Source: Promethearchaeota archaeon (GTDB taxonomy: Archaea; Asgardarchaeota; Lokiarchaeia; Helarchaeales; RDOG01). From it: a stretch of DNA of 64,000 bases. A program made the position numbers and the translations under genes. The DNA lies in assembly GCA_011365055.1 (NCBI GenBank), contig RDOG01000001.1, positions 416,945 through 480,944 of the forward strand, read 5' to 3'. This document shows, piece after piece, positions 1 to 8,901 of this stretch (positions within the stretch are counted from its first letter, which is position 1; the number at the start of each line of letters is the position of its first letter). The notes under the pieces are model-generated. The model worked only from the letters and a program-made list of their open reading frames with translations, was not told where the DNA came from and searched no databases.

Positions 1-29
1 TTAATGTCAAAAGGTCTTATCTCAATCAT
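1..29 (-). CDS. Start of a gene running off the left edge
   Basis: An ATG on the minus strand (27-29) is preceded by a purine-rich AAGGGA about 7 bases upstream and opens a frame reading MIEIRPFDI before the edge. Only nine codons are visible. An N-terminus of this kind (short beta strand with IEIRPF) is common in GNAT acetyltransferases, but this is too little to assign a function. Confidence 0.4.
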
Positions 30-80
30 TATTTTTTCCCTTACATAATTTTAAATGGAAATTTATTTAAATTATATATC

Positions 81-215
81 ATGACTAAATATCATAAAAA
101 AAGTAAATCTAAGAAGACAAAAGAGAAAAAATTAGATGAAGACAAGATTTCAAAGGATTATTATAACATTAGTACACCAAAAGGGAAAGATAAAGCAAAA
201 AAAATTTTAAAATAA
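81..215 (+). CDS. Small lysine-rich protein, 44 aa
   Basis: A short ATG-started frame codes for 44 residues of which about 17 are lysine, with a DEDK acidic patch near the middle; no membrane segment or cysteine. The A/T-rich stretch just before the ATG (TTATTTAAATTATATATC) could hold a TATA box with a nearly leaderless start. It might be a small nucleic-acid-binding protein, but nothing specific is recognised, and a lysine-rich frame can arise by chance in A-rich DNA. Confidence 0.45.
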   Translation: MTKYHKKSKSKKTKEKKLDEDKISKDYYNISTPKGKDKAKKILK

Positions 216-283
216 ATTAAATAATTCTTATTTACTGTTAGATTTATAGTATAAATACAAGTTAAAAAAATCAAATTAAAAAA

Positions 284-820
284 TTGGAATTTAAAGATCA
301 TATGAATAATGATTATTTATTTTTTAAAAATGATAAATTCTTCTCCTTAATTGGAGGAATTTCTTGCTATGTAATTGCATGGATCTTTTACTACATGCCT
401 CAAGAATTTACAACATTAGGAATATTCATTCATTATATATCTTTATTCTTAATAGGACTGGGATTATATAATCAATCTAAAAAAAACAAAATTATAATTC
501 TAATTGTAGTTTATCTAATATCTTTAATATTAGATTATCCTTTTTATGAAATTCGCCATGGATTAAGTTTAGGATTATTTTATTACATTACAGTCAACTT
601 GATCCACATTACTTTATTTTTAAGTGTATTATTTATGAAAAAAAATGAGACATCTTATATTTTAAGCGCAGCTGTTTTCATAATTTTTGGAATAAATTTC
701 TATTTATGGATGTTTATGAGTATTTTTCCAATTTTTTTAATCACCATAATCATATTTTCTATAAGTCTCCCGAGCATAATTGGTTCTATAATCTATTATT
801 TCATTCAGAAAGATAATTAA
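284..820 (+). CDS. Six-helix integral membrane protein, unknown
   Basis: The 178-residue product is almost entirely hydrophobic, with about six predicted membrane helices (near residues 20-40, 45-64, 70-88, 95-118, 126-150 and 151-175) joined by short loops; a lysine-rich loop follows helix 2. The open start is TTG at 284; an in-frame ATG at 302 is an alternative that removes six residues. No transporter or enzyme motif is recognised. It stands alone between two small genes. Confidence 0.7.
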   Translation: MEFKDHMNNDYLFFKNDKFFSLIGGISCYVIAWIFYYMPQEFTTLGIFIHYISLFLIGLGLYNQSKKNKIIILIVVYLISLILDYPFYEIRHGLSLGLFYYITVNLIHITLFLSVLFMKKNETSYILSAAVFIIFGINFYLWMFMSIFPIFLITIIIFSISLPSIIGSIIYYFIQKDN

Positions 821-1003
821 GCTGTAATTAGATAATTTATAAAATAATAAAGTGAAAACTTCGTCGAATATTTAATTTTGTAATAATTAAATTGGAATGC
901 TTCAAATTTTAGGACATATAAAGAAAGATAAAAAATATTTTATAAAATAAAGAAACATAGAAATAAAAAATAATAAAAAATAAGCTAAAATTAATATTTT
1001 TGG

Positions 1004-1165
1004 TTAAAAATCCATTTCTTCATTATTCCAGTCATCGTTTCTAAAGTCGTCATCATTCTCGTCTTTTCGTGTAAAAGATTCAAAAATGTCTTCATCATCG
1101 TCCGTAATTTTATTTTTTTTACCAATCTTCTTACTTTTCTTTTTTAATTTTTGCCAGTCGGACAT
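1004..1165 (-). CDS. Small charged protein, 53 aa
   Basis: The ATG at 1165 is chosen because a strong GGAGGT ribosome binding site (complement of 1175-1180) lies nine bases upstream; the frame is open 12 codons further but without a site. The product begins MSDWQKLKKKSKK and switches from a basic first third to a strongly acidic remainder (runs of D and E) ending in NNEEMDF. This polar, low-complexity composition suggests a disordered protein. Function unknown. Confidence 0.6.
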   Translation of the reverse strand: MSDWQKLKKKSKKIGKKNKITDDDEDIFESFTRKDENDDDFRNDDWNNEEMDF

Positions 1166-1349
1166 TCTTATTCGACCTCCATTATTCGTTAAATTGTACA
1201 TGAAAATTTTGAATATTTATGCATTTCCTCACCAAAATTCTTCGAATGAGTTAACATGTAAATTTAATTATTAAATTAATTTAGAAGTCAAAGAATTTTA
1301 AAGAATATTTAATTTTGAAGGATCTAACTTTCAGAAATAAAAAAAAGAG

Positions 1350-1907
1350 TTATAATTGAGAACCACAGAACGTGCAGAATGCAGAATCATCCTTATCTAC
1401 TCTTCGACCACATGCTCGACAAAAGCGAGTTCCAGTATTTGATGAAGGCATAGACGATTCAGGAACATGAGCCATAACTTCTTCTCCCAAAATTAATTCT
1501 CCAGATCGATTGTCATATCTAAATTTAATTTTAAATTCTGTTCTTAGATCTATTAAAACACGCATTAAATCCTTAGACGGCATCATAACTTCGGCAGCAA
1601 GATTTTCCAATACTACTTTTTTACCATAGTAATTGACAATGGCTGCAAGCACTTGAGCTTTTAATCTATTATTTTTAAAATACGTAGAAATTGCACCTAT
1701 ATAAATAAAGAAAGCGGGAATAAATAACCAAAATCCCCACCATGCAAGACCTAAAAATGGATTATCCAAGACTGCTAAAATAATTGAAATTATTCCAATT
1801 ATTGTAAATACTGTTGCAGTACCTATTGAACTCCAAAATGCTTCTGATTCATATTTGCGTTCTTTATAAAACCTCTTATCTTCATTTTCAGGCAAAATAA
1901 ACACCAA
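1350..1907 (-). CDS. Membrane protein with C-terminal zinc ribbon
   Basis: A 185-residue protein with two membrane helices near residues 27-48 and 52-76, a soluble middle region that looks like a small helix-turn-helix-type fold (residues about 80-140), and a C-terminal zinc ribbon with C-x2-C-x11-C-x2-C (CRACGRR ... CTFCG). Zinc-ribbon tails on small membrane proteins are common in archaea and usually mediate protein contacts. The start is TTG at 1907; another TTG at 1895 has a better-spaced GGTG. The exact role is unknown. Confidence 0.7.
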   Translation of the reverse strand: MVFILPENEDKRFYKERKYESEAFWSSIGTATVFTIIGIISIILAVLDNPFLGLAWWGFWLFIPAFFIYIGAISTYFKNNRLKAQVLAAIVNYYGKKVVLENLAAEVMMPSKDLMRVLIDLRTEFKIKFRYDNRSGELILGEEVMAHVPESSMPSSNTGTRFCRACGRRVDKDDSAFCTFCGSQL

Positions 1908-2008
1908 AAAAATATTATTTCATTATAATTATTCAAAACAAACCTTAAAAAATTAAATTATTCTGGCATATCGAATACTTTATTTTGATATTCAATTTTA
2001 TATTTGTG

Positions 2009-2629
2009 ATGAGTTCTTTAAGAATTTTGGCATTCTCTGATTTCCACGCTTATTTACAGCAGGTTAAATATTTCAAGCTTGTAAAACAGTGTCTAATCCA
2101 GCATAAACCCGATGTTTTGATATTTTGTGGTGACTTTGTTGTAAATAGTTCATTACGTCAAATAGAATTTTTATTTAAAAAACTAGAATTCGATAATATA
2201 TTTTATGTTTGGGGGAATTCGGACGGATATGAGCCTAATTTCCAATTAAAAAATTCGAATAATCTTCATCTTAATCCAATTAAATTAAATGATTTTTTAT
2301 TTGTAGGCATTGGGGGTGATGAAATAGATTGCAAGCATCAAATAGAAAATTTAGAAAAAAAAGTTTCTAATTCAAAAGAAAAAATAATTCTTGTCTCCCA
2401 CGTTCCCCCTAAAGGTGCATGCGATCTTTGTAATGATGGAAGGAATGTTGGAGTTGTTGAATTACGGGAATTTATTAACCTAATTCAACCAAAATTACAC
2501 ATATTTGGACATATTCATGAACAAGCAAGGAGTGAATCTATAATAAATTTAACGACATGTATTAATGTTGGCGCTGAAGGAATGCTAATCACTATAAAAA
2601 ATGGAAAAATTGAAATTTTTTTTATTTAA
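2009..2629 (+). CDS. Calcineurin-like metallophosphoesterase
   Basis: The 206-residue product carries the full metal-binding motif set of the metallophosphoesterase family: D-x-H in SDFH near the N-terminus, CGD, GNSD (GN[HD]-type), SHVPP and the C-terminal GHIH. Two divalent metals would be held by these residues for hydrolysis of a phosphate ester; the substrate cannot be told. The ATG at 2009 is preferred over an upstream in-frame start because the family begins directly with this first strand. Its last four bases overlap the convergent DUF47 gene. Confidence 0.85.
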   Translation: MSSLRILAFSDFHAYLQQVKYFKLVKQCLIQHKPDVLIFCGDFVVNSSLRQIEFLFKKLEFDNIFYVWGNSDGYEPNFQLKNSNNLHLNPIKLNDFLFVGIGGDEIDCKHQIENLEKKVSNSKEKIILVSHVPPKGACDLCNDGRNVGVVELREFINLIQPKLHIFGHIHEQARSESIINLTTCINVGAEGMLITIKNGKIEIFFI

Positions 2630-3297
2630 AGTCTTTCAACATAAAGTAATCTAATTAAGTCAGCTACATCTTCTGCAGAGTCAGAAATTGATTCCATTCT
2701 ATTTACCATTTCATGAACAAGAGTTGCCGTAAACGGAGAAATGTTTTTGTAATCTATTTTTTGAAGATCTCGTTTTATAACATAATTGATATTATCTACT
2801 TTATGCTCCAATACTCCAACCTCATTTACCATCTCGATAATTAATTGACTATCTTCTTTTAAAAGTTCATCTACGAGTAATCTGGCCTTTTCAACAGCAA
2901 GAATGGTAATTTCCATCATTTCAACCAATTTATCACTGACAGGAAGTAAAACTTCTAAATTATCAATAAGGATGAGACGACGACTAGCTGCGTTCGCGTG
3001 ATTTGCAATATCATCCAATCTTTTTACTAAATGGGCAAGATCCTCACGTATACTAGGAGATAATTCACCTTTGGATAACTCTATTAAAATATCCCTCCGA
3101 ATATCATCACATTCATGTTCAATATCATCTATTCTCTTAACACCCAGCCTAACTTTATCAAATTTTTTATTTTTTATAGAAACAATAACATTCTTAAATT
3201 CATTTATCGTGTCATACACCTTTTTGGCGTGTGCTCGCGTTTTTTTTATAATTTTAGCCTCTTTTCGAGATCTAAACCATTCAAATAACGTTCCCAT
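2626..3297 (-). CDS. DUF47/PhoU-like regulator of anion transport
   Basis: A 223-residue all-helical protein with the DUF47 pattern: an N-terminal helix, a central heptad-rich stretch with DDIEHECDDIRRDI, and HANAASRRL and DSAEDVADLIR segments. Proteins of this family resemble PhoU and are normally encoded next to Pit-type phosphate transporters. Here it is the last gene of an ABC importer operon, only ten bases after the second ATPase, with AGAGGT before its ATG. That context argues that the importer moves phosphate or a similar oxyanion, which is inference. Confidence 0.8.
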   Translation of the reverse strand: MGTLFEWFRSRKEAKIIKKTRAHAKKVYDTINEFKNVIVSIKNKKFDKVRLGVKRIDDIEHECDDIRRDILIELSKGELSPSIREDLAHLVKRLDDIANHANAASRRLILIDNLEVLLPVSDKLVEMMEITILAVEKARLLVDELLKEDSQLIIEMVNEVGVLEHKVDNINYVIKRDLQKIDYKNISPFTATLVHEMVNRMESISDSAEDVADLIRLLYVERL

Positions 3298-3307
3298 TTT
3301 TAAACCT

Positions 3308-4420
3308 CTATTTAATTTCTAATGCTTTTTCTAATCCTTCTTCGGGATAAGGAAATAAAATTGTTCTATCAGGTTTAAACGAAGCATATACATTACTGCC
3401 TTCTTTAAACCAGATTTTAATAGCATGTTTTTTTGAAGTGAATAAATTACCCGTCTCTAATCTAACTTCAGTGATGTCGTTTCCACTTACGTATTTCGAG
3501 TTGATGATCTTCCCTTGAATTTGATTCATCTCTCCATTTTTCTCTCGAAGTATTTCTAAATTTTCTGCTCTGATAGCGACAATAATTCTATCATTTTCAA
3601 TAAATTTATCATTTTTAACCATTATGGTTGTATTATTATTTAATTTAACGGTCGAATAATCTTTTTTCACCGTTTCTATAACACCCTCAATGAAATTACA
3701 CGTACTTATAAATCTACAAACAAAAAGATTCTTTGGATTTTCATATATTTCCATTGGTGTTCCTTCTTGGATAAATTCTCCTTGATTCATAATGATTAAA
3801 CGTTGAGAAACCATAAGTGCTTCTTCAGTATCTTGAGTCACATGGATACAAGTAACCCCTACATTCTCTACAAGATTCATCAATTCAAATCTTAAAGCCA
3901 TTCTAATCTTAGCATCCAAGGCAGATAGGGGTTCATCTAGTAAAATCAAATTAATTTCTTTGCTTGCCATGAGTGCCCGTGCTAGAGCTACTCTTTGCTT
4001 CATACCACCAGAACATTCTCGAGGATACGCATTGGCTCTTTCACCTAATAAAACCATATATAGCATTTGCATGCCAATTTTTTGAATTTCTTCCAAATTT
4101 CCTCCTTTAACACGTGGTCCATATATTGTATTTCCTAGTACGGTTAAATGAGGAAATAACGCATAGGTTTGATGTTCAAATACCATCCCTACACCACGTT
4201 CCTCAGGAGGAATTTTACTCATTTTTTTACCATTAAATAAGATGTCTCCTTCATCTGGATCGACAATTCCCGCAATTAATTTTAAAAATGTACTTTTTCC
4301 AGAGCCAGTTGGACCGCAAATTGTAATATATTCACCATCATTAACTTTTAAATTTAAGTTTTTAATTTTATACTCGCCATCAAACTTTTTTGATACGTTC
4401 TTTAATTCAATTTCGGGCAT
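3308..4420 (-). CDS. ABC importer ATPase B, degenerate Q- and H-loops
   Basis: The 370-residue protein has an N-terminal ABC ATPase domain and a C-terminal TOBE-type domain (from about residue 240), as in importers of sulfate, molybdate, iron or sugars. Walker A is GPTGSGKS (36-43), the signature CSGGMKQ (136-142) is intact and Walker B with its catalytic Glu is LILLDEP. The switch-loop histidine is replaced by Gln196 (VTQDTEE), and the Q-loop reads VFEHQ instead of VFQ. The start ATG follows the stop of ATPase A by four bases. It probably pairs with ATPase A as a heterodimer. Confidence 0.88.
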   Translation of the reverse strand: MPEIELKNVSKKFDGEYKIKNLNLKVNDGEYITICGPTGSGKSTFLKLIAGIVDPDEGDILFNGKKMSKIPPEERGVGMVFEHQTYALFPHLTVLGNTIYGPRVKGGNLEEIQKIGMQMLYMVLLGERANAYPRECSGGMKQRVALARALMASKEINLILLDEPLSALDAKIRMALRFELMNLVENVGVTCIHVTQDTEEALMVSQRLIIMNQGEFIQEGTPMEIYENPKNLFVCRFISTCNFIEGVIETVKKDYSTVKLNNNTTIMVKNDKFIENDRIIVAIRAENLEILREKNGEMNQIQGKIINSKYVSGNDITEVRLETGNLFTSKKHAIKIWFKEGSNVYASFKPDRTILFPYPEEGLEKALEIK

Positions 4421-4424
4421 TTTC

Positions 4425-5528
4425 TCACTCTAATGCTAATTCATACTCCAGATTATCGGGATATTCATACAACAATACATTTTCAGGATGCATCTTGATT
4501 TTAACTTGATTTCCTTCCTTTATATCAAATTTAGGAGGATATGTAACTTTCGCTTCAAGGGTTTCTCCATTATCTAATTCTAAGAATATTCGAAGATAAG
4601 AGCCTAAAAAAGCGGTTTTTTTTACAGTTCCTATTATACTATAATTATCTTCTTTGTCAATTGGAAGAATTTTTACAAGTTCTTTTCTAATACATGCAAC
4701 AACTCTATATAATTCTTCAAATTTTGTATTGATTGAATATATCTTTTGATCAGAACTTCGTAGCGTTATTCTTGATTCATTATCGTCTTTTTTTTCTATG
4801 TATCCAACGAAGAAATTTGATTCGCCTATAAAATTTGCCACAAAAATGCTGTTAGGTCGAGTATATAAATCGTTAGGAGTCCCTACTTGAAGCATTTGAC
4901 CTTTTCTCATCACAGCTATTTTATCTGAAATCATCATGGCTTCATCTTGATCGTGAGTTACGTGAATTGCAGTATAACCAATTTTTTTTATTAATTTCCT
5001 CAAATCAATTCGGAATTCATCCCGATAACGTTGATCAAGAGCACCCAAAGGTTCATCCAATAGGAGAATTTTTGAACCTGAAGCAATTGCTCGAGCTATA
5101 CCTACTCTTTGTAATTCAGGTCCACTTAATTCTTCAGGGAAGAATCCTGCTTTGTCAATTAAATTAACTAATTTTAAGGCATTAAGCGTTTCATTTTCAA
5201 TCTTTTTTTGAGACCAATTTTTAATTTTGCCTGAAAAACTTATATTATCCCAGACATCCATGTTTGGAAAGATTTCAAAATGCTGAAAAACCATCCCAAT
5301 ATTGCGTTTTTCGATTGCAATATTCTGTATTGGTTTATCATCAAAATAAATTTCACCTTCATCTATATCATTTAAACCTGCAATAGCTCTAAGAGTTGTT
5401 GTTTTACCACATCCACTGGGTCCTAACAATGTGAGATATTCTCCATCCTTAATTTCTAAATTGACCTTATCTATTGCTATTATATTCCCAAATTTTTTGG
5501 AAACATTCTTTAATTTTATTGTGGTTAT
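4425..5528 (-). CDS. ABC importer ATPase A, probable AUA start
   Basis: This 367-residue ATPase has A-loop region, Walker A GPSGCGKT (36-43), Q-loop VFQ (Gln82), Walker B LLLDEP, switch His192 (VTHD) and a TOBE-type C-terminus. Its signature is altered to LSGPE (134-138) instead of LSGGQ. The first ATG/GTG/TTG in frame (TTG at 5429) would delete the first strands and the A-loop; homologous sequence continues 33 codons upstream to an ATA at 5526-5528, eight bases after GGGAGGT and one base after the permease stop. AUA initiation, perhaps by coupling, is therefore inferred; an assembly error for ATG is the alternative. Confidence 0.85.
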   Translation of the reverse strand: MTTIKLKNVSKKFGNIIAIDKVNLEIKDGEYLTLLGPSGCGKTTTLRAIAGLNDIDEGEIYFDDKPIQNIAIEKRNIGMVFQHFEIFPNMDVWDNISFSGKIKNWSQKKIENETLNALKLVNLIDKAGFFPEELSGPELQRVGIARAIASGSKILLLDEPLGALDQRYRDEFRIDLRKLIKKIGYTAIHVTHDQDEAMMISDKIAVMRKGQMLQVGTPNDLYTRPNSIFVANFIGESNFFVGYIEKKDDNESRITLRSSDQKIYSINTKFEELYRVVACIRKELVKILPIDKEDNYSIIGTVKKTAFLGSYLRIFLELDNGETLEAKVTYPPKFDIKEGNQVKIKMHPENVLLYEYPDNLEYELALE

Positions 5529-5529
5529 G

Positions 5530-7221
5530 TTAAGTCACCTCCCGTTGATGTTCAGAGAGAGTGATATATCTTAATACTAATATCAAGATGAAAGATAAAA
5601 TTATGAGCACCATAGATGCAAATGCTGCTGCAGGAAGATCCACCGATTCCACCCAATCAACTAACATTACCGGAATTGTTCTGATAGTACCCATAACAAC
5701 AACGGTAGCTCCAGTTTCACCTAAAGATCGCGCAAATACCATTATACATCCAGCTAATATCCCATTTTTAATTAAAGGTAAAGTTACCTTTCTGAAAGTT
5801 GTAAAAGATGGAGCACCCAAAGTGCGAGCTGCTTCTTCATAACCAGGTTCTAATCCTTCTAAAACTGCAATTAATACCCTAACCATAAATGGAAATGTAA
5901 ACACGACGTGTGTAATTAATATTAGTAAATATCCAGGAGTAAATATTCCACCAAATACACCAAAGGGACCTAATGTCCCCCAAAATAGAAAAACGGAAAA
6001 ACCTAAGGCTGCGGAAGGAATAACTAAAGGTAGATCAACTAATGTATCAAGAATAGCGTTTATTCGACCCCATTTCTTCCGGACGATAATCAAAGCCATG
6101 GGTATTCCTATAACTAACGTTATAAGAGTTGCAAACAATGCGATTGTTAATGAATTCATAAGACTGAGCCATAATGTAGCCCATTTATTGTCAGATTGCA
6201 GAAAAACTTGAGCGATAGCACCTTCATTTCCAGTAAGATGAGTAATTAAGTAGGGAATTATATAAGTCGCAGGGATCAATACAAAACCGATAAAAAAAGT
6301 AAATATCACGATATTTCTTGTATATTTAACACTTTTTTTAGAGAAAAACCTTTCTGGACCAACCCAAACGCGATCTATTGGCAATCCTACTTTCCTAGCA
6401 AGAATTTTTATACAAATTAATAATAAAATAGCGATACTAACTAATATCATAGTTAAGAACGCGGCAGGAGCAAATAAACCTAAAGTTTTTAAGGATATTA
6501 TTTGTATCGGAGCAGTTTCGGTAACACCATAAACTATTAGAGTTGCACCTGTTTCTCCAAGACTACGTGTAAATGCAAGAATAGCTCCTGCAATCAATCC
6601 CTCTTTCATTAATGGACCTGTAATAGTTCTAAATACTGTAAATTTTTGAGCACCTAGACTTTGGGCGGCAACCTCTAATTGTTTATCAACATTTAATATG
6701 ACTACTTTGAGATTTCGAACGATATATGGATAAGTGAAAATAATATGAGCCATAATAATCATAATAATACCTTCAGGAATCAAACTTGTTTGACCAAAAA
6801 TCCATGCAATACCATCAGATGAGCCCCAAAATAAATAGACAGAAAATCCAAGCGCAGCAGTAGGAACTGCCAGTGGTAAATCGACCAAGGTATCAAGTAA
6901 ATTTTTTCCTTTGAATTCACTGCGAGCAAGTATAAGTGCCATTGGTAGACCAATGATAATATCAACAATAACCACTATACTTGAAATAAGGAAAGATCGA
7001 CCTAAGGCAGTTAGCATATCTAAAAATCGTTTATTTCCAGAAAGAGGGTTAATAAAAATTCTAAAATTTATTTCTCCAAAGTTCATAAAAACATACCCAA
7101 AAATGTAAAGTATGGGTATTATAATAATCATAAAAAATACAGTTAATATGATTCCATTAGCTATCTTACCCGCAGTCGGAGTTGAAAATGCTTTTTCTAT
7201 TTTTCGAATTGTTTCACTCAA
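5530..7221 (-). CDS. Fused double ABC importer permease
   Basis: The 563-residue protein holds two tandem permease domains (about residues 1-285 and 290-563), each with roughly six membrane helices and an EAA coupling loop: EVAAQSLGAQKFTVF and EEAARTLGAPSFTTF, each followed by an RSLGETGAT segment typical of CysT/ModB-type oxyanion permeases. Such fusions occur in iron, thiamine and anion importers; one chain replaces the usual permease pair. It lies between the binding protein (11 bases upstream) and ATPase A, and its stop is almost directly joined to the start of that ATPase. Confidence 0.9.
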   Translation of the reverse strand: MSETIRKIEKAFSTPTAGKIANGIILTVFFMIIIIPILYIFGYVFMNFGEINFRIFINPLSGNKRFLDMLTALGRSFLISSIVVIVDIIIGLPMALILARSEFKGKNLLDTLVDLPLAVPTAALGFSVYLFWGSSDGIAWIFGQTSLIPEGIIMIIMAHIIFTYPYIVRNLKVVILNVDKQLEVAAQSLGAQKFTVFRTITGPLMKEGLIAGAILAFTRSLGETGATLIVYGVTETAPIQIISLKTLGLFAPAAFLTMILVSIAILLLICIKILARKVGLPIDRVWVGPERFFSKKSVKYTRNIVIFTFFIGFVLIPATYIIPYLITHLTGNEGAIAQVFLQSDNKWATLWLSLMNSLTIALFATLITLVIGIPMALIIVRKKWGRINAILDTLVDLPLVIPSAALGFSVFLFWGTLGPFGVFGGIFTPGYLLILITHVVFTFPFMVRVLIAVLEGLEPGYEEAARTLGAPSFTTFRKVTLPLIKNGILAGCIMVFARSLGETGATVVVMGTIRTIPVMLVDWVESVDLPAAAFASMVLIILSFILILVLRYITLSEHQREVT

Positions 7222-7232
7222 TATTTAACCTC

Positions 7233-8345
7233 TTATCCTGCTCGAGTAATGATCCATAAATCAGGTATGTATTCTAATACTTGTGAATTTATTTGTGGAT
7301 TATAAATAGGGGTAGGAATAGAATATTTTACACCATTTTCAGCATTGAAGATAGAATTGAACGTGTTATTATAAGTAGAATTACTTAAAATAGAAGTATC
7401 AGTGGGTCTAAAACCATCATTAAATGCTTTTGCGATTGTTGAATTTAATTGAAGAAATTCGAAAAACTTTTCAGCTGCAGCTCTCTCTTGTGCCGTTACC
7501 CAAGGAGCATCAAGAATTGCAAATGGGTGATCGCTCAATAGAGTTCCATTTCCAGGATAAATTGCTACTGCCGTATCAGTTGTAATTTCTTTATTTATTT
7601 CGATAATCAGATTTTCATAAACTAAAAAAGCATTTAAATCCCCGGAAATGGCTTTTTTTGCAAGAAAACCAGTACTTGTTCCATAAAATAATATGCTTGA
7701 TTCTAATATCTTCATCCATTGGTGCAATGATGAATTTGTTAAATCAGAAAAAACTAAATCTGATGTATTTTTGTTAAAAAATGAAGCAACTTGCATGATG
7801 ACTCCCATAAAGCCAGAATTGGAGAGTTGGGGATCAGTATGTGCCCAATGAAAATCAGGAACTGTTGCTTTAATTTTTTTAAGATCATCAAAATTATTAA
7901 TTCCACCAACTGAATTATTAAAGCTTGACCAAGTCCCTATGACAATAGGAGAATAAACAGGTGTAATTACTTTGGAAGTGTTGATAATATCACCTAAAGT
8001 CCATCTTGAATTGAGAAATGGAATCCAAATACTGGAAGCAGGACTTAAAATAGTTGGTTGAATCTCACCTGTCTCAACAGATACCATCATGCTTCGTGAA
8101 CCCATGGCCCTAAAATTGAGTTGGATGTCTTGACCTGTTTCATTCTTGTACCATTGTTTAAACTCAAGGGCAATGTTTTCAATCCAAGCTCGTTTTTCAG
8201 AGCTATAAATCATATCTAAAGTTACCACGTTGAGATTCTGGTTGCTTAATAACAAACCAAAGGGAATTCCTATGGAGAATCCAATAATAAATAGGAGAAA
8301 ATATGTCATTTTTTTGCCTTTTTTTCTTCTATGTATCTGGTCCAT
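7233..8345 (-). CDS. Membrane-anchored ABC substrate-binding protein
   Basis: A 370-residue protein with a basic N-terminus (IHRRKKGKK), one hydrophobic helix at about residues 14-33 without an obvious lipobox cysteine, and a periplasmic-binding-protein-like domain: two lobes are suggested by IYSSEKRAWIENIA and later GTSTGFLAKKAISGD. It resembles type II solute-binding proteins of the sulfate/molybdate class, and binds its ligand outside the cell while held by the N-terminal helix. GGAGAAT precedes the ATG; an internal methionine (residue 13) is a second option. Ligand unknown; the neighbouring DUF47 gene hints at an oxyanion. Confidence 0.78.
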   Translation of the reverse strand: MDQIHRRKKGKKMTYFLLFIIGFSIGIPFGLLLSNQNLNVVTLDMIYSSEKRAWIENIALEFKQWYKNETGQDIQLNFRAMGSRSMMVSVETGEIQPTILSPASSIWIPFLNSRWTLGDIINTSKVITPVYSPIVIGTWSSFNNSVGGINNFDDLKKIKATVPDFHWAHTDPQLSNSGFMGVIMQVASFFNKNTSDLVFSDLTNSSLHQWMKILESSILFYGTSTGFLAKKAISGDLNAFLVYENLIIEINKEITTDTAVAIYPGNGTLLSDHPFAILDAPWVTAQERAAAEKFFEFLQLNSTIAKAFNDGFRPTDTSILSNSTYNNTFNSIFNAENGVKYSIPTPIYNPQINSQVLEYIPDLWIITRAG

Positions 8346-8369
8346 TAATAATTCTCCACTAATACAAAA

Positions 8370-8486
8370 TTATCCAACTATCGAAAATGTTAAACCTGTA
8401 AACCACCCTAAAAATAATCCGATTAAAATTCCAATAATTATAAAAATGATAAAAAATCCGTATTGTTTAATCAGTGCCTTATCCAT
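8370..8486 (-). CDS. 38-aa single-helix membrane peptide
   Basis: A short minus-strand frame, ATG at 8486 with GGAAG about ten bases upstream, encodes 38 residues: a polar start MDKALIKQYG, then one long hydrophobic stretch (FFIIFIIIGILIGLFLGWF) and a short tail. It ends 24 bases before the binding-protein start and is therefore probably the first gene of the ABC operon. Short hydrophobic peptides of this sort often stabilise membrane complexes; that role is inference. The ribosome binding site and position are what support it as a gene. Confidence 0.55.
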   Translation of the reverse strand: MDKALIKQYGFFIIFIIIGILIGLFLGWFTGLTFSIVG

Positions 8487-8901
8487 TAAAGTTTACTTCC
8501 AATTTAATATGATTGACGTTTATTCTCATGATATTTAAATATTCAACAAAAAAACATTTCAAATTATATGTATAACGATTATTTTAATCAAATAATTAAA
8601 TTTCTATATTTTCTTAAATTTTCTGTAAATTTTAGGCATTTCAGATATAATCATAAATCATTTGGCGATCAAATAAAAAAAATGAAAATTAAATTAGAAA
8701 AGTCGTTCTATGGGTTTTACACCATAGAAATATAAGATCATTATTTAAAAAATCGTGATCCTCGAAAATCCAACCAATTACTAAAAACCAACCAAGGCAG
8801 TTTAAATAAAGATTTTTTGTTATGAATGATGAGGGTGGTTAAAAATTATCCTTATTAAAGATTAAATTAAATTCCAAAAATAATATCGAAGGGATTACTT
8901 A
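8487..8901. promoter_or_regulatory. Divergent intergenic region with an 8-bp inverted repeat
   Basis: This 415-base stretch separates the ABC operon (minus) from the zinc-finger gene (plus) and has no convincing gene. It contains a perfect inverted repeat TTCTATGG-N8-CCATAGAA at 8706-8729 in otherwise A/T-rich DNA, and two copies of CCAACCAA near 8770-8800. The symmetric arms are right for an operator bound by a dimer or for a transcript hairpin. Both promoters must lie in this region. Confidence 0.45.

Noticed and set aside
1086..1274. 62-codon plus-strand frame opposite the small acidic gene
   Set aside because: It is the antisense shadow of the 53-aa gene, which has a strong ribosome binding site.
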